From: Limanda limanda
Lineage: Eukaryota > Chordata > Actinopteri > Pleuronectiformes > Pleuronectidae
DNA length: 64,000 nucleotides
Direction: 5' to 3'
Assembly: GCF_963576545.1 (NCBI RefSeq)
Contig: NW_026870560.1
Span: forward strand, 560,501 to 624,500
A program made the translations under genes and the position numbers. This document shows, one piece after another, positions 53,528-64,000 of the stretch. Below the pieces are notes generated by a model. That model did not search any database, was not told the DNA's origin, and saw only the letters and a list, made by a program, of their open reading frames with translations. Positions within the stretch are counted from its first letter, which is position 1. Every line of letters starts with the position of its first letter.

Positions 53528-55508
53528 GTGGGGGTAGAGCCTACTTGCAAGTCTCTCCGACCTTCACAAAAAAAGTTATTCAAGAATATCTCCTCAGATT
53601 TGGGGGAATTTCGTCGGTCGACCTTTTCCGAAGGTCGTACAAGCTCGGGGATGGTACCAATCGATCCGCAGGACCCAAATTAGTCCAGATGCAACCACTT
53701 TCCAAGTCTCTCCGACCTTCACAAAAAAAGTTATTCAAGAATATCTCTTTCTCCTATGTGCTTTCATCCCTAACCCTAACCCTAACCCTTCCGAAAGTCG
53801 GAGAAGCTCAAGGATGGTACTGATCGATGCGCGCTACCCCATTTAGTGGGGGTAGAGCCTACTTGCAAGTCTCTCCGACCTTCACAAAAAAAGTTATTCA
53901 AGAATATCTCCTCAGATTTGGGGGAATTTCGTCGGTCGACCTCTTCCGAAGGTCGTACAAGCTCGGGGATGGTACCAATCGATCCGCAGGACCCAAATTA
54001 GTCCAGATGCAACCACTTTCCAAGTCTCTCCGACCTTCACAAAAAAAGTTATTCAAGAATATCTCTTTCTCCTATGTGCTTTCATCCCTAACCCTAACCC
54101 TAACCCTTCCGAAAGTCGGAGAAGCTCAAGGATGGTACCGATCGATGCGCGCTACCCCATTTAGTGGGGGTAGAGCCTACTTGCAAGTCTCTCCGACCTT
54201 CAAAAAAAAAGTTATTCAAGAATATCTCTTTCTCCTATGTGCTTTCATCCCTAACCCTAACCCTAACCCTTCCGAAAGTCGGAGAAGCTCAAGGATGGTA
54301 CTGATCGATGCGCGCAACTCCATTTAGTGGGGGTAGAGCCTACTTGCAAGTCTCTCCGACCTTCACAAAAAAAGTTATTCAAGAATATCTCCTCAGATTT
54401 GGGGGAATTTCGTTGGTCGACCTTTTCCGAAGGTCGTACAAGCTCGGGGATGGTACCAATCGATCCGCAGGACCCAAATTAGTCCAGATGCAACCACTTT
54501 CCAAGTCTCTCCGACCTTCACAAAAAAAGTTATTCAAGAATATCTCTTTCTCCTATGTGCTTTCATCCCTAACCCTAACCCTAACCCTTCCGAAAGTCGG
54601 AGAAGCTCAAGGATGGTACTGATCGATGCGCGCTACCCCATTTAGTGGGGGTAGAGCCTACTTGCAAGTCTCTCCGACCTTCACAAAAAAAGTTATTCAA
54701 GAATATCTCCTCAGATTTGGGGGAATTTCGTCGGTCGACCTCTTCCGAAGGTCGTACAAGCTCGGGGATGGTACCAATCGATCCGCAGGACCCAAATTAG
54801 TCCAGATGCAACCACTTTCCAAGTCTCTCCGACCTTCACAAAAAAAGTTATTCAAGAATATCTCTTTCTCCTATGTGCTTTCATCCCTAACCCTAACCCT
54901 AACCCTTCCGAAAGTCGGAGAAGCTCAAGGATGGTACCGATCGATGCGCGCTACCCCATTTAGTGGGGGTAGAGCCTACTTGCAAGTCTCTCCGACCTTC
55001 ACAAAAAAAGTTATTCAAGAATATCTCTTTCTCCTATGTGCTTTCATCCCTAACCCTAACCCTAACCCTTCCGAAAGTCGGAGAAGCTCAAGGATGGTAC
55101 TGATCGATGCGCGCAACCCCATTTAGTGGGGGTAGAGCCTACTTGCAAGTCTCTCCGACCTTCACAAAAAAAGTTATTCAAGAATATCTCCTCAGATTTG
55201 GGGGAATTTCGTCGGTCGACCTCTTCCGAAGGTCGTACAAGCTCGGGGATGGTACCAATCGATCCGCAGGACCCAAATTAGTCCAGATGCAACCACTTTC
55301 CAAGTCTCTCCGACCTTCACAAAAAAAGTTATTCAAGAATATCTCTTTCTCCTATGTGCTTTCATCCCTAACCCTAACCCTAACCCTTCCGAAAGTCGGA
55401 GAAGCTCAAGGATGGTACTGATCGATGCGCGCTACCCCATTTAGTGGGGGTAGAGCCTACTTGCAAGTCTCTCCGACCTTCACAAAAAAAGTTATTCAAG
55501 AATATCTC
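53528..55508 (+). repeat. 799-bp (BABAA) higher-order repeat, about 2.5 copies
   Basis: B-to-B spacings 318 plus 481 occur at 53,528-54,326 and 54,327-55,125, and a third unit starts at 55,126 but lacks its second B. CGACCTTTTCCG near 53,621 and 54,420 occurs in the first B of each complete copy and nowhere else. GGTACTGATC recurs at matching A copies. Confidence 0.9.
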
Positions 55509-56278
55509 TTTCTCCTATGTGCTTTCATCCCTAACCCTAACCCTAACCCTTCCGAAAGTCGGAGAAGCTCAAGGATGGTACCGATCGATGCGCGCTACCC
55601 CATTTAGTGGGGGTAGAGCCTATTTGCAAGTCTCTCCGACCTTCACAAAAAAAGTTATTCAAGAATATCTCTTTCTCCTATGTGCTTTCATCCCTAACCC
55701 TAACCCTAACCCTTCCGAAAGTCGGAGAAGCTCAAGGATGGTACCGATCGATGCGCGCTACCCCATTTAGTGGGGGTAGAGCCTACTTGCAAGTCTCTCC
55801 GACCTTCACAAAAAAAGTTATTCAAGAATATCTCTTTCTCCTATGTGCTTTCATCCCTAACCCTAACCCTAACCCTTCCGAAAGTCGGAGAAGCTCAAGG
55901 ATGGTACCGATCGATGCGCGCTACCCCATTTAGTGGGGGTAGAGCCTACTTGCAAGTCTCTCCGACCTTCACAAAAAAAGTTATTCAAGAATATCTCTTT
56001 CTCCTATGTGCTTTCATCCCTAACCCTAACCCTAACCCTTCCGAAAGTCGGAGAAGCTCAAGGATGGTACCGATCGATGCGCGCTACCCCATTTAGTGGG
56101 GGTAGAGCCTACTTGCAAGTCTCTCCGACCTTCACAAAAAAAGTTATTCAAGAATATCTCTTTCTCCTATGTGCTTTCATCCCTAACCCTAACCCTAACC
56201 CTTCCGAAAGTCGAAGAAGCTCAAGGATGGTACTGATCGATGTGCGCAACCCCATTTAGTGGGGGTAGAGCCTACTTG
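55301..56278 (+). repeat. Six-A run with CCTATTTGC variant
   Basis: Six A copies. CCTATTTGC, instead of CCTACTTGC, occurs at 55,618, 56,751 and 62,557 only, linking this run with two others to the right. It is followed at 56,324 by a B carrying TTGGGCGAA. Confidence 0.9.
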
Positions 56279-58671
56279 CAAGTCTCTCCGACCTTCACAA
56301 AAAAAGTTATTCAAGAATATCTCCTCAGATTTGGGCGAATTTCGTCGGTCGACCTCTTCCGAAGGTCGTACAAGCTCGGGGATGGTACCAATCGATCCGC
56401 AGGACCCAAATTAGTCCAGATGCAACCACTTTCCAAGTCTCTCCGACCTTCACAAAAAAAGTTATTCAAGAATATCTCTTTCTCCTATGTGCTTTCATCC
56501 CTAACCCTAACCCTAACCCTTCCGAAAGTCGGAGAAGCTCAAAGATGGTACCGATCGATGCGCGCTACCCCATTTAGTGGGGGTAGAGCCTACTTGCAAG
56601 TCTCTCCGACCTTCACAAAAAAAGTTATTCAAGAATATCTCTTTCTCCTATGTGCTTTCATCCCTAACCCTAACCCTAACCCTTCCGAAAGTCGGAGAAG
56701 CTCAAGGATGGTACCGATCGATGCGCGCTACCCCATTTAGTGGGGGTAGAGCCTATTTGCAAGTCTCTCCGACCTTCACAAAAAAAGTTATTCAAGAATA
56801 TCTCTTTCTCCTATGTGCTTTCATCCCTAACCCTAACCCTAACCCTTCCGAAAGTCGGAGAAGCTCAAGGATGGTACCGATCGATGCGCGCTACCCCATT
56901 TAGTGGGGGTAGAGCCTACTTGCAAGTCTCTCCGACCTTCACAAAAAAAGTTATTCAAGAATATCTCTTTCTCCTATGTGCTTTCATCCCTAACCCTAAC
57001 CCTAACCCTTCCGAAAGTCGGAGAAGCTCAAGGATGGTACTGATCGATGCGCGCAACCCCATTTAGTGGGGGTAGAGCCTACTTGCAAGTCTCTCCGACC
57101 TTCACAAAAAAAGTTATTCAAGAATATCTCCTCAGATTTGGGGGAATTTCGTCGGTCGACCTCTTCCGAAGGTCGTACAAGCTCGGGGATGGTACCAATC
57201 GATCCGCAGGACCCAAATTAGTCCAGATGCAACCACTTTCCAAGTCTCTCCGACCTTCACAAAAAAAGTTATTCAAGAATATCTCTTTCTCCTATGTGCT
57301 TTCATCCCTAACCCTAACCCTAACCCTTCCGAAAGTCGGAGAAGCTCAAGGATGGTACCGATCGATGCGCGCTACCCCATTTAGTGGGGGTAGAGCCTAC
57401 TTGCAAGTCTCTCCGACCTTCACAAAAAAAGTTATTCAAGAATATCTCTTTCTCCTATGTGCTTTCATCCCTAACCCTAACCCTAACCCTTCCGAAAGTC
57501 GGAGAAGCTCAAGGATGGTACCGATCGATGCGCGCAACCCCATTTAGTGGGGGTAGAGCCTACTTGCAAGTCTCTCCGACCTTCACAAAAAAGGTTATTC
57601 AAGAATATCTCCTCAGATTTGGGGGAATTTCGTCGGTCGACCTCTTCCGAAGGTCGTACAAGCTCGGGGATGGTACCAATCGATCTGCAGGACCCAAATT
57701 AGTCCAGATGCAACCACTTTCCAAGTCTCTCCGACCTTCACAAAAAAAGTTATTCAAGAATATCTCTTTCTCCTATGTGCTTTCATCCCTAACCCTAACC
57801 CTAACCCTTCCGAAAGTCGGAGAAGCTCAAGGATGGTACCGATCGATGCGCGCTACCCCATTTAGTGGGGGTAGAGCCTACTTGCAAGTCTCTCCGACCT
57901 TCACAAAAAAAGTTATTCAAGAATATCTCCTCAGATTTGGGGGAATTTCGTCGGTCGACCTCTTCCGAAGGTCGTACAAGCTCGGGGATGGTACCAATCG
58001 ATCCGCAGGACCCAAATTAGTCCAGATGCAACCACTTTCCAAGTCTCTCCGACCTTCACAAAAAAAGTTATTCAAGAATATCTCTTTCTCCTATGTGCTT
58101 TCATCCCTAACCCTAACCCTAACCCTTGCGAAAGTCGGAGAAGCTCAAGGATGGTACCGATCGATGCGCGTTACCCCATTTAGTGGGGGTAGAGCCTACT
58201 TGCAAGTCTCTCCGACCTTCACAAAAAAAGTTATTCAAGAATATCTCTTTCTCCTATGTGCTTTCATCCCTAACCCTAACCCTAACCCTTCCGAAAGTCG
58301 GAGAAGCTCAAGGATGGTACCGATCGATGCGCGCTACCCCATTTAGTGGGGGTAGAGCCTACTTGCAAGTCTCTCCGACCTTCACAAAAAAAGTTATTCA
58401 AGAATATCTCTTTCTCCTATGTGCTTTCATCCCTAACCCTAACCCTAACCCTTCCGAAAGTCGGAGAAGCTCAAGGATGGTACCGATCGATGCGCGCTAC
58501 CCCATTTAGTGGGGGTAGAGCCTACTTGCAAGTCTCTCCGACCTTCACAAAAAAAGTTATTCAAGAATATCTCTTTCTCCTATGTGCTTTCATCCCTAAC
58601 CCTAACCCTAACCCTTCCAAAAGTCGGAGAAGCTCAAGGATGGTACTGATCGATGCGCGCAACCCCATTTA

Positions 58672-60605
58672 GTGGGGGTAGAGCCTACTTGCAAGTCTCT
58701 CCGACCTTCACAAAAAAAGTTATTCAAGAATATCTCCTCAGATTTGGGGGAATTTCGTCGGTCGACCTCTTCCGAAGGTCGTACAAGCTCGGGGATGGTA
58801 CCAATCGATCTGCAGGACCCAAATTAGTCCAGATGCAACCACTTTCCAAGTCTCTCCGACCTTCACAAAAAAAGTTATTCAAGAATATCTCTTTCTCCTA
58901 TGTGCTTTCATCCCTAACCCTAACCCTAACCCTTCCGAAAGTCGGAGAAGCTCAAGGATGGTACCGATCGATGCGCGCTACCCCATTTAGTGGGGGTAGA
59001 GCCTACTTGCAAGTCTCTCCGACCTTCACAAAAAAAGTTATTCAAGAATATCTCTTTCTCCTATGTGCTTTCATCCCTAACCCTAACCCTAACCCTTCCG
59101 AAAGTCGGAGAAGCTCAAGGATGGTACCGATCGATGCGCGCTACCCCATTTAGTGGGGGTAGAGCCTACTTGCAAGTCTCTCCGACCTTCACAAAAAAAG
59201 TTATTCAAGAATATCTCCTCAGATTTGGGGGAATTTCGTCGGTCGACCTCTTCAGAAGGTCGTACAAGCTCGGGGATGGTACCAATCGATCCGCAGGACC
59301 CAAATTAGTCCAGATGCAACCACTTTCCAAGTCTCTCCGACCTTCACAAAAAAAGTTATTCAAGAATATCTCTTTCTCCTATGTGCTTTCATCCCTAACC
59401 CTAACCCTAACCCTTCCGAAAGTCGGAGAAGCTCAAGGATGGTACCGATCGATGCGCGCTACCCCATTTAGTGGGGGTAGAGCCTACTTGCAAGTCTCTC
59501 CGACCTTCACAAAAAAAGTTATTCAAGAATATCTCTTTCTCCTATGTGCTTTCATCCCTAACCCTAACCCTAACCCTTCCGAAAGTCGGAGAAGCTCAAG
59601 GATGGTACCGATCGATGCGCGCTACCCCATTTAGTGGGGGTAGAGCCTACTTGCAAGTCTCTCCGACCTTCACAAAAAAAGTTATTCAAGAATATCTCTT
59701 TCTCCTATGTGCTTTCATCCCTAACCCTAACCCTAACCCTTCCGAAAGTCGGAGAAGCTCAAGGATGGTACCGATCGATGCGCGCTACCCCATTTAGTGG
59801 GGGTAGAGCCTACTTGCAAGTCTCTCCGACCTTCACAAAAAAAGTTATTCAAGAATATCTCTTTCTCCTATGTGCTTTCATCCCTAACCCTAACCCTAAC
59901 CCTTCCGAAAGTCGGAGAAGCTCAAGGATGGTACCGATCGATGCGCGCTACCCCATTTAGTGGGGGTAGAGCCTACTTGCAAGTCTCTCCGACCTTCACA
60001 AAAAAAGTTATTCAAGAATATCTCTTTCTCCTATGTGCTTTCATCCCTAACCCTAACCCTAACCCTTCCGAAAGTCGGAGAAGCTCAAGGATGGTACCGA
60101 TCGATGCGCGCTACCCCATTTAGTGGGGGTAGAGCCTACTTGCAAGTCTCTCCGACCTTCACAAAAAAAGTTATTCAAGAATATCTCTTTCTCCTATGTG
60201 CTTTCATCCCTAACCCTAACCCTAACCCTTCCGAAAGTCGGAGAAGCTCAAGGATGGTACCGATCGATGCGCGCTACCCCATTTAGTGGGGGTAGAGCCT
60301 ACTTGCAAGTCTCTCCGACCTTCACAAAAAAAGTTATTCAAGAATATCTCTTTCTCCTATGTGCTTTCATCCCTAACCCTAACCCTAACCCTTCCGAAAG
60401 TCGGAGAAGCTCAAGGATGGTACCGATCGATGCGCGCTACCCCATTTAGTGGGGGTAGAGCCTACTTGCAAGTCTCTCCGACCTTCACAAAAAAAGTTAT
60501 TCAAGAATATCTCTTTCTCCTATGTGCTTTCATCCCTAACCCTAACCCTTCCAAAAGTCGGAGAAGCTCAAGGATGGTACTGATCGATGCGCGCAACCCC
60601 ATTTA
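58672..60605 (+). repeat. 1,934-bp-offset duplication, copy 1
   Basis: A BAA module, then a B with CTTCAGAAGG (59,250), then eight A copies (59,328-60,625). The order and the CTTCAGAAGG B recur at +1,934 (61,184). CCAAAAGTCGG precedes both copies, near 58,617 and 60,550. Confidence 0.9.
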
Positions 60606-62539
60606 GTGGGGGTAGAGCCTACTTGCAAGTCTCTCCGACCTTCACAAAAAAAGTTATTCAAGAATATCTCCTCAGATTTGGGGGAATTTCGTCGGTCGAC
60701 CTCTTCCGAAGGTCGTACAAGCTCGGGGATGGTACCAATCGATCTGCAGGACCCAAATTAGTCCAGATGCAACCACTTTCCAAGTCTCTCCGACCTTCAC
60801 AAAAAAAGTTATTCAAGAATATCTCTTTCTCCTATGTGCTTTCATCCCTAACCCTAACCCTAACCCTTCCGAAAGTCGGAGAAGCTCAAGGATGGTACCG
60901 ATCGATGCGCGCTACCCCATTTAGTGGGGGTAGAGCCTACTTGCAAGTCTCTCCGACCTTCACAAAAAAAGTTATTCAAGAATATCTCTTTCTCCTATGT
61001 GCTTTCATCCCTAACCCTAACCCTAACCCTTCCGAAAGTCGGAGAAGCTCAAGGATGGTACCGATCGATGCGCGCTACCCCATTTAGTGGGGGTAGAGCC
61101 TACTTGCAAGTCTCTCCGACCTTCACAAAAAAAGTTATTCAAGAATATCTCCTCAGATTTGGGGGAATTTCGTCGGTCGACCTCTTCAGAAGGTCGTACA
61201 AGCTCGGGGATGGTACCAATCGATCCGCAGGACCCAAATTAGTCCAGATGCAACCACTTTCCAAGTCTCTCCGACCTTCACAAAAAAAGTTATTCAAGAA
61301 TATCTCTTTCTCCTATGTGCTTTCATCCCTAACCCTAACCCTAACCCTTCCGAAAGTCGGAGAAGCTCAAGGATGGTACCGATCGATGCGCGCTACCCCA
61401 TTTAGTGGGGGTAGAGCCTACTTGCAAGTCTCTCCGACCTTCACAAAAAAAGTTATTCAAGAATATCTCTTTCTCCTATGTGCTTTCATCCCTAACCCTA
61501 ACCCTAACCCTTCCGAAAGTCGGAGAAGCTCAAGGATGGTACCGATCGATGCGCGCTACCCCATTTAGTGGGGGTAGAGCCTACTTGCAAGTCTCTCCGA
61601 CCTTCACAAAAAAAGTTATTCAAGAATATCTCTTTCTCCTATGTGCTTTCATCCCTAACCCTAACCCTAACCCTTCCGAAAGTCGGAGAAGCTCAAGGAT
61701 GGTACCGATCGATGCGCGCTACCCCATTTAGTGGGGGTAGAGCCTACTTGCAAGTCTCTCCGACCTTCACAAAAAAAGTTATTCAAGAATATCTCTTTCT
61801 CCTATGTGCTTTCATCCCTAACCCTAACCCTAACCCTTCCGAAAGTCGGAGAAGCTCAAGGATGGTACCGATCGATGCGCGCTACCCCATTTAGTGGGGG
61901 TAGAGCCTACTTGCAAGTCTCTCCGACCTTCACAAAAAAAGTTATTCAAGAATATCTCTTTCTCCTATGTGCTTTCATCCCTAACCCTAACCCTAACCCT
62001 TCCGAAAGTCGGAGAAGCTCAAGGATGGTACCGATCGATGCGCGCTACCCCATTTAGTGGGGGTAGAGCCTACTTGCAAGTCTCTCCGACCTTCACAAAA
62101 AAAGTTATTCAAGAATATCTCTTTCTCCTATGTGCTTTCATCCCTAACCCTAACCCTAACCCTTCCGAAAGTCGGAGAAGCTCAAGGATGGTACCGATCG
62201 ATGCGCGCTACCCCATTTAGTGGGGGTAGAGCCTACTTGCAAGTCTCTCCGACCTTCACAAAAAAAGTTATTCAAGAATATCTCTTTCTCCTATGTGCTT
62301 TCATCCCTAACCCTAACCCTAACCCTTCCAAAAGTCGGAGAAGCTCAAGGATGGTACCGATCGATGCGCGCTACCCCATTTAGTGGGGGTAGAGCCTACT
62401 TGCAAGTCTCTCCGACCTTCACAAAAAAAGTTATTCAAGAATATCTCTTTCTCCTATGTGCTTTCATCCCTAACCCTAACCCTAACCCTTCCGAAAGTCG
62501 GAGAAGCTCAAGGATGGTACCGATCGATGCGCGCTACCC
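60606..62539 (+). repeat. 1,934-bp-offset duplication, copy 2
   Basis: Second copy, with the A run extended to ten (61,262-62,891), the longest in the window. The extra copies are ordinary 163-bp A units, consistent with expansion within the run. Confidence 0.9.
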
Positions 62540-63046
62540 CATTTAGTGGGGGTAGAGCCTATTTGCAAGTCTCTCCGACCTTCACAAAAAAAGTTATTCA
62601 AGAATATCTCTTTCTCCTATGTGCTTTCATCCCTAACCCTAACCCTAACCCTTCCGAAAGTCGGAGAAGCTCAAGGATGGTACCGATCGATGCGCGCTAC
62701 CCCATTTAGTGGGGGTAGAGCCTACTTGCAAGTCTCTCCGACCTTCACAAAAAAAGTTATTCAAGAATATCTCTTTCTCCTATGTGCTTTCATCCCTAAC
62801 CCTAACCCTAACCCTTCCGAAAGTCGGAGAAGCTCAAGGATGGTACTGATCGATGCGCGCAACCCCATTTAGTGGGGGTAGAGCCTACTTGCAAGTCTCT
62901 CCGACCTTCACAAAAAAAGTTATTCAAGAATATCTCCTCAGATTTGGGGGAATTTCGTCGGTCGACCTCTTCCGAAGGTCGTACAAGCTCGGGGATGGTA
63001 CCAATCGATCCGCAGGACCCAAATTAGTCCAGATGCAACCACTTTC

Positions 63047-64000
63047 CAAGTCTCTCCGACCTTCACAAAAAAAGTTATTCAAGAATATCTCTTTCTCCTA
63101 TGTGCTTTCATCCCTAACCCTAACCCTAACCCTTCCGAAAGTCGGAGAAGCTCAAGGATGGTACCGATCGATGCGCGCTACCCCATTTAGTGGGGGTAGA
63201 GCCTACTTGCAAGTCTCTCCGACCTTCACAAAAAAAGTTATTCAAGAATATCTCTTTCTCCTATGTGCTTTCATCCCTAACCCTAACCCTAACCCTTCCG
63301 AAAGTCGGAGAAGCTCAAGGATGGTACCGATCGATGCGCGCTACCCCATTTAGTGGGGGTAGAGCCTACTTGCAAGTCTCTCCGACCTTCACAAAAAAAG
63401 TTATTCAAGAATATCTCTTTCTCCTATGTGCTTTCATCCCTAACCCTAACCCTAACCCTTCCGAAAGTCGGAGAAGCTCAAGGATGGTACCGATCGATGC
63501 GCGCTACCCCATTTAGTGGGGGTAGAGCCTACTTGCAAGTCTCTCCGACCTTCACAAAAAAAGTTATTCAAGAATATCTCTTTCTCCTATGTGCTTTCAT
63601 CCCTAACCCTAACCCTAACCCTTCCGAAAGTCGGAGAAGCTCAAGGATGGTACCGATCGATGCGCGCTACCCCATTTAGTGGGGGTAGAGCCTACTTGCA
63701 AGTCTCTCCGACCTTCACAAAAAAAGTTATTCAAGAATATCTCTTTCTCCTATGTGCTTTCATCCCTAACCCTAACCCTAACCCTTCCGAAAGTCGGAGA
63801 AGCTCAAGGATGGTACCGATCGATGCGCGCTACCCCATTTAGTGGGGGTAGAGCCTACTTGCAAGTCTCTCCGACCTTCACAAAAAAAGTTATTCAAGAA
63901 TATCTCTTTCTCCTATGTGCTTTCATCCCTAACCCTAACCCTAACCCTTCCAAAAGTCGGAGAAGCTCAAGGATGGTACCGATCGATGCGCGCTACCCCA
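63047..64000 (+). repeat. Terminal A run, truncated by the window edge
   Basis: Five complete A copies and 94 bases of a sixth body follow the last B (body at 62,937). The window stops at GCTACCCCA, five bases before the next landmark would fall. The array continues to the right. Confidence 0.95.

Larger units (their letters stand above)
468..63046 (+). repeat. Set of 105 complete B bodies (start positions listed)
   Basis: B bodies (110 bp each) begin at 468, 1275, 2076, 2557, 3038, 3354, 3835, 4642, 4954, 5435, 5916, 6397, 6715, 7196, 8003, 8810, 9617, 9929, 10736, 11054, 11535, 12342, 12986, 13467, 13785, 14266, 15073, 15880, 16687, 16999, 17806, 18124, 18605, 19412, 19893, 20374, 20855, 21173, 21654, 22135, 22942, 23423, 23735, 25031, 25512, 25993, 26468, 27275, 27756, 28237, 28718, 29199, 29680, 30161, 30805, 31286, 31761, 32236, 32717, 34339, 34983, 35458, 35933, 36414, 36889, 38511, 39155, 39630, 40105, 41069, 41713, 42188, 42995, 43476, 43957, 44438, 44919, 45394, 45875, 46356, 47163, 47482, 47800, 48281, 49088, 49407, 50214, 50695, 51822, 52304, 52786, 53593, 53911, 54392, 54710, 55191, 56324, 57131, 57612, 57930, 58737, 59218, 60671, 61152 and 62937. 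Everything between them is A monomers and cores. Positions derive from landmark spacing; several were checked against the bases. Confidence 0.93.
1..64000 (+). repeat. Two-monomer telomere-motif satellite array (A 163 bp, B 155 bp)
   Basis: The whole window is a head-to-tail satellite. The landmark TTTAGTGGGG recurs in every A copy at spacings of 163 (A to A), 157 (A with one hexamer fewer), 318 (B plus A), 312 (B plus short A), 319 (B with an extra T) and one 316. From the first landmark (246) to the last (63,842) these sum to 291 A and 105 B units. All copies have the same orientation and no inversion, insertion or unique spacer was seen. An A consensus is about 47% GC. Open frames up to about 320 codons exist, but they are by-products of periodicity: an AB dimer is 318 bp, a multiple of three, so a stop-free frame stays open until an A-A junction shifts it. 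Location on the chromosome cannot be read from the window. Confidence 0.98.

Noticed and set aside
103..64000. CRISPR array: 45-bp direct repeats with regular spacing
   Set aside because: The intervals between cores are two recurring bodies, not unique spacers, they are too long, and no cas genes exist.
1..64000. Transposable elements, rDNA, tRNA or snRNA genes within the array
   Set aside because: Landmark spacing leaves no unexplained bases, so there is no room for an insertion; no RNA-gene motif was recognised.
1..64000. Assigning a species or clade from the monomer
   Set aside because: TTAGGG-type repeats occur in many eukaryotic groups and I do not recognise this monomer. A database search with the A and B consensus would decide.

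Overview
The window is one uninterrupted, head-to-tail satellite DNA array. I find no credible protein-coding gene, RNA gene, transposon or unique sequence in all 64,000 bases. It is built from two related monomers. Monomer A is 163 bp, with about 292 complete copies. Monomer B is 155 bp, with 105 complete copies and one partial copy at the left edge. Both share a 45-bp core that is identical apart from point variants, followed by a monomer-specific body of 118 bp in A and 110 bp in B. The copy numbers come from measured spacings between a landmark in every A (the GTG of 'TTTAGTGGGG'); summing all spacings accounts for the landmark-to-landmark length exactly. The array enters inside a B body and leaves inside an A body, so it continues past both ends.

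Each A body carries (CCCTAA)3CCC, which on the minus strand is GGG(TTAGGG)3: four telomeric G-tracts in TTA-loop spacing, the minimum for an intramolecular telomeric G-quadruplex. The count is nearly fixed. I find 19 copies with one hexamer fewer and none with more. B has no telomeric block and has unrelated sequence in its place.

The organism is a eukaryote with TTAGGG-type repeats available to its satellites. That is compatible with animals, many fungi, many protists and some plants such as part of the Asparagales; the sequence alone does not choose among them. Monomer lengths of 163 and 155 bp are close to one nucleosome with a very short linker. The location could be subtelomeric, pericentromeric or centromeric.

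Layout. 1-5,544: irregular mix of A and B. 5,545-19,814: a 7,070-bp block of 12 B-started modules duplicated in tandem and nearly identical. 19,815-25,000: partial relatives of that block plus local 481-bp and 489-bp duplications. 25,000-32,400: mostly regular AAB (481 or 475 bp) with a 1,443-bp duplication. 32,430-40,585: a 4,172-bp-offset duplication containing nine-A runs. 40,600-45,600: AAB again. 45,667-49,724: a 1,925-bp-offset duplication. 49,700-58,600: mixed, including a 799-bp higher-order repeat. 58,672-64,000: a 1,934-bp-offset duplication and increasingly long A-only runs of up to ten.

The array follows simple rules. All monomers point the same way, B is never next to B, and 1 to 10 A copies separate successive Bs (2 and 4 are commonest). 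Linked point variants mark higher-order units. This fits repeated unequal exchange and conversion through the shared 45-bp core.
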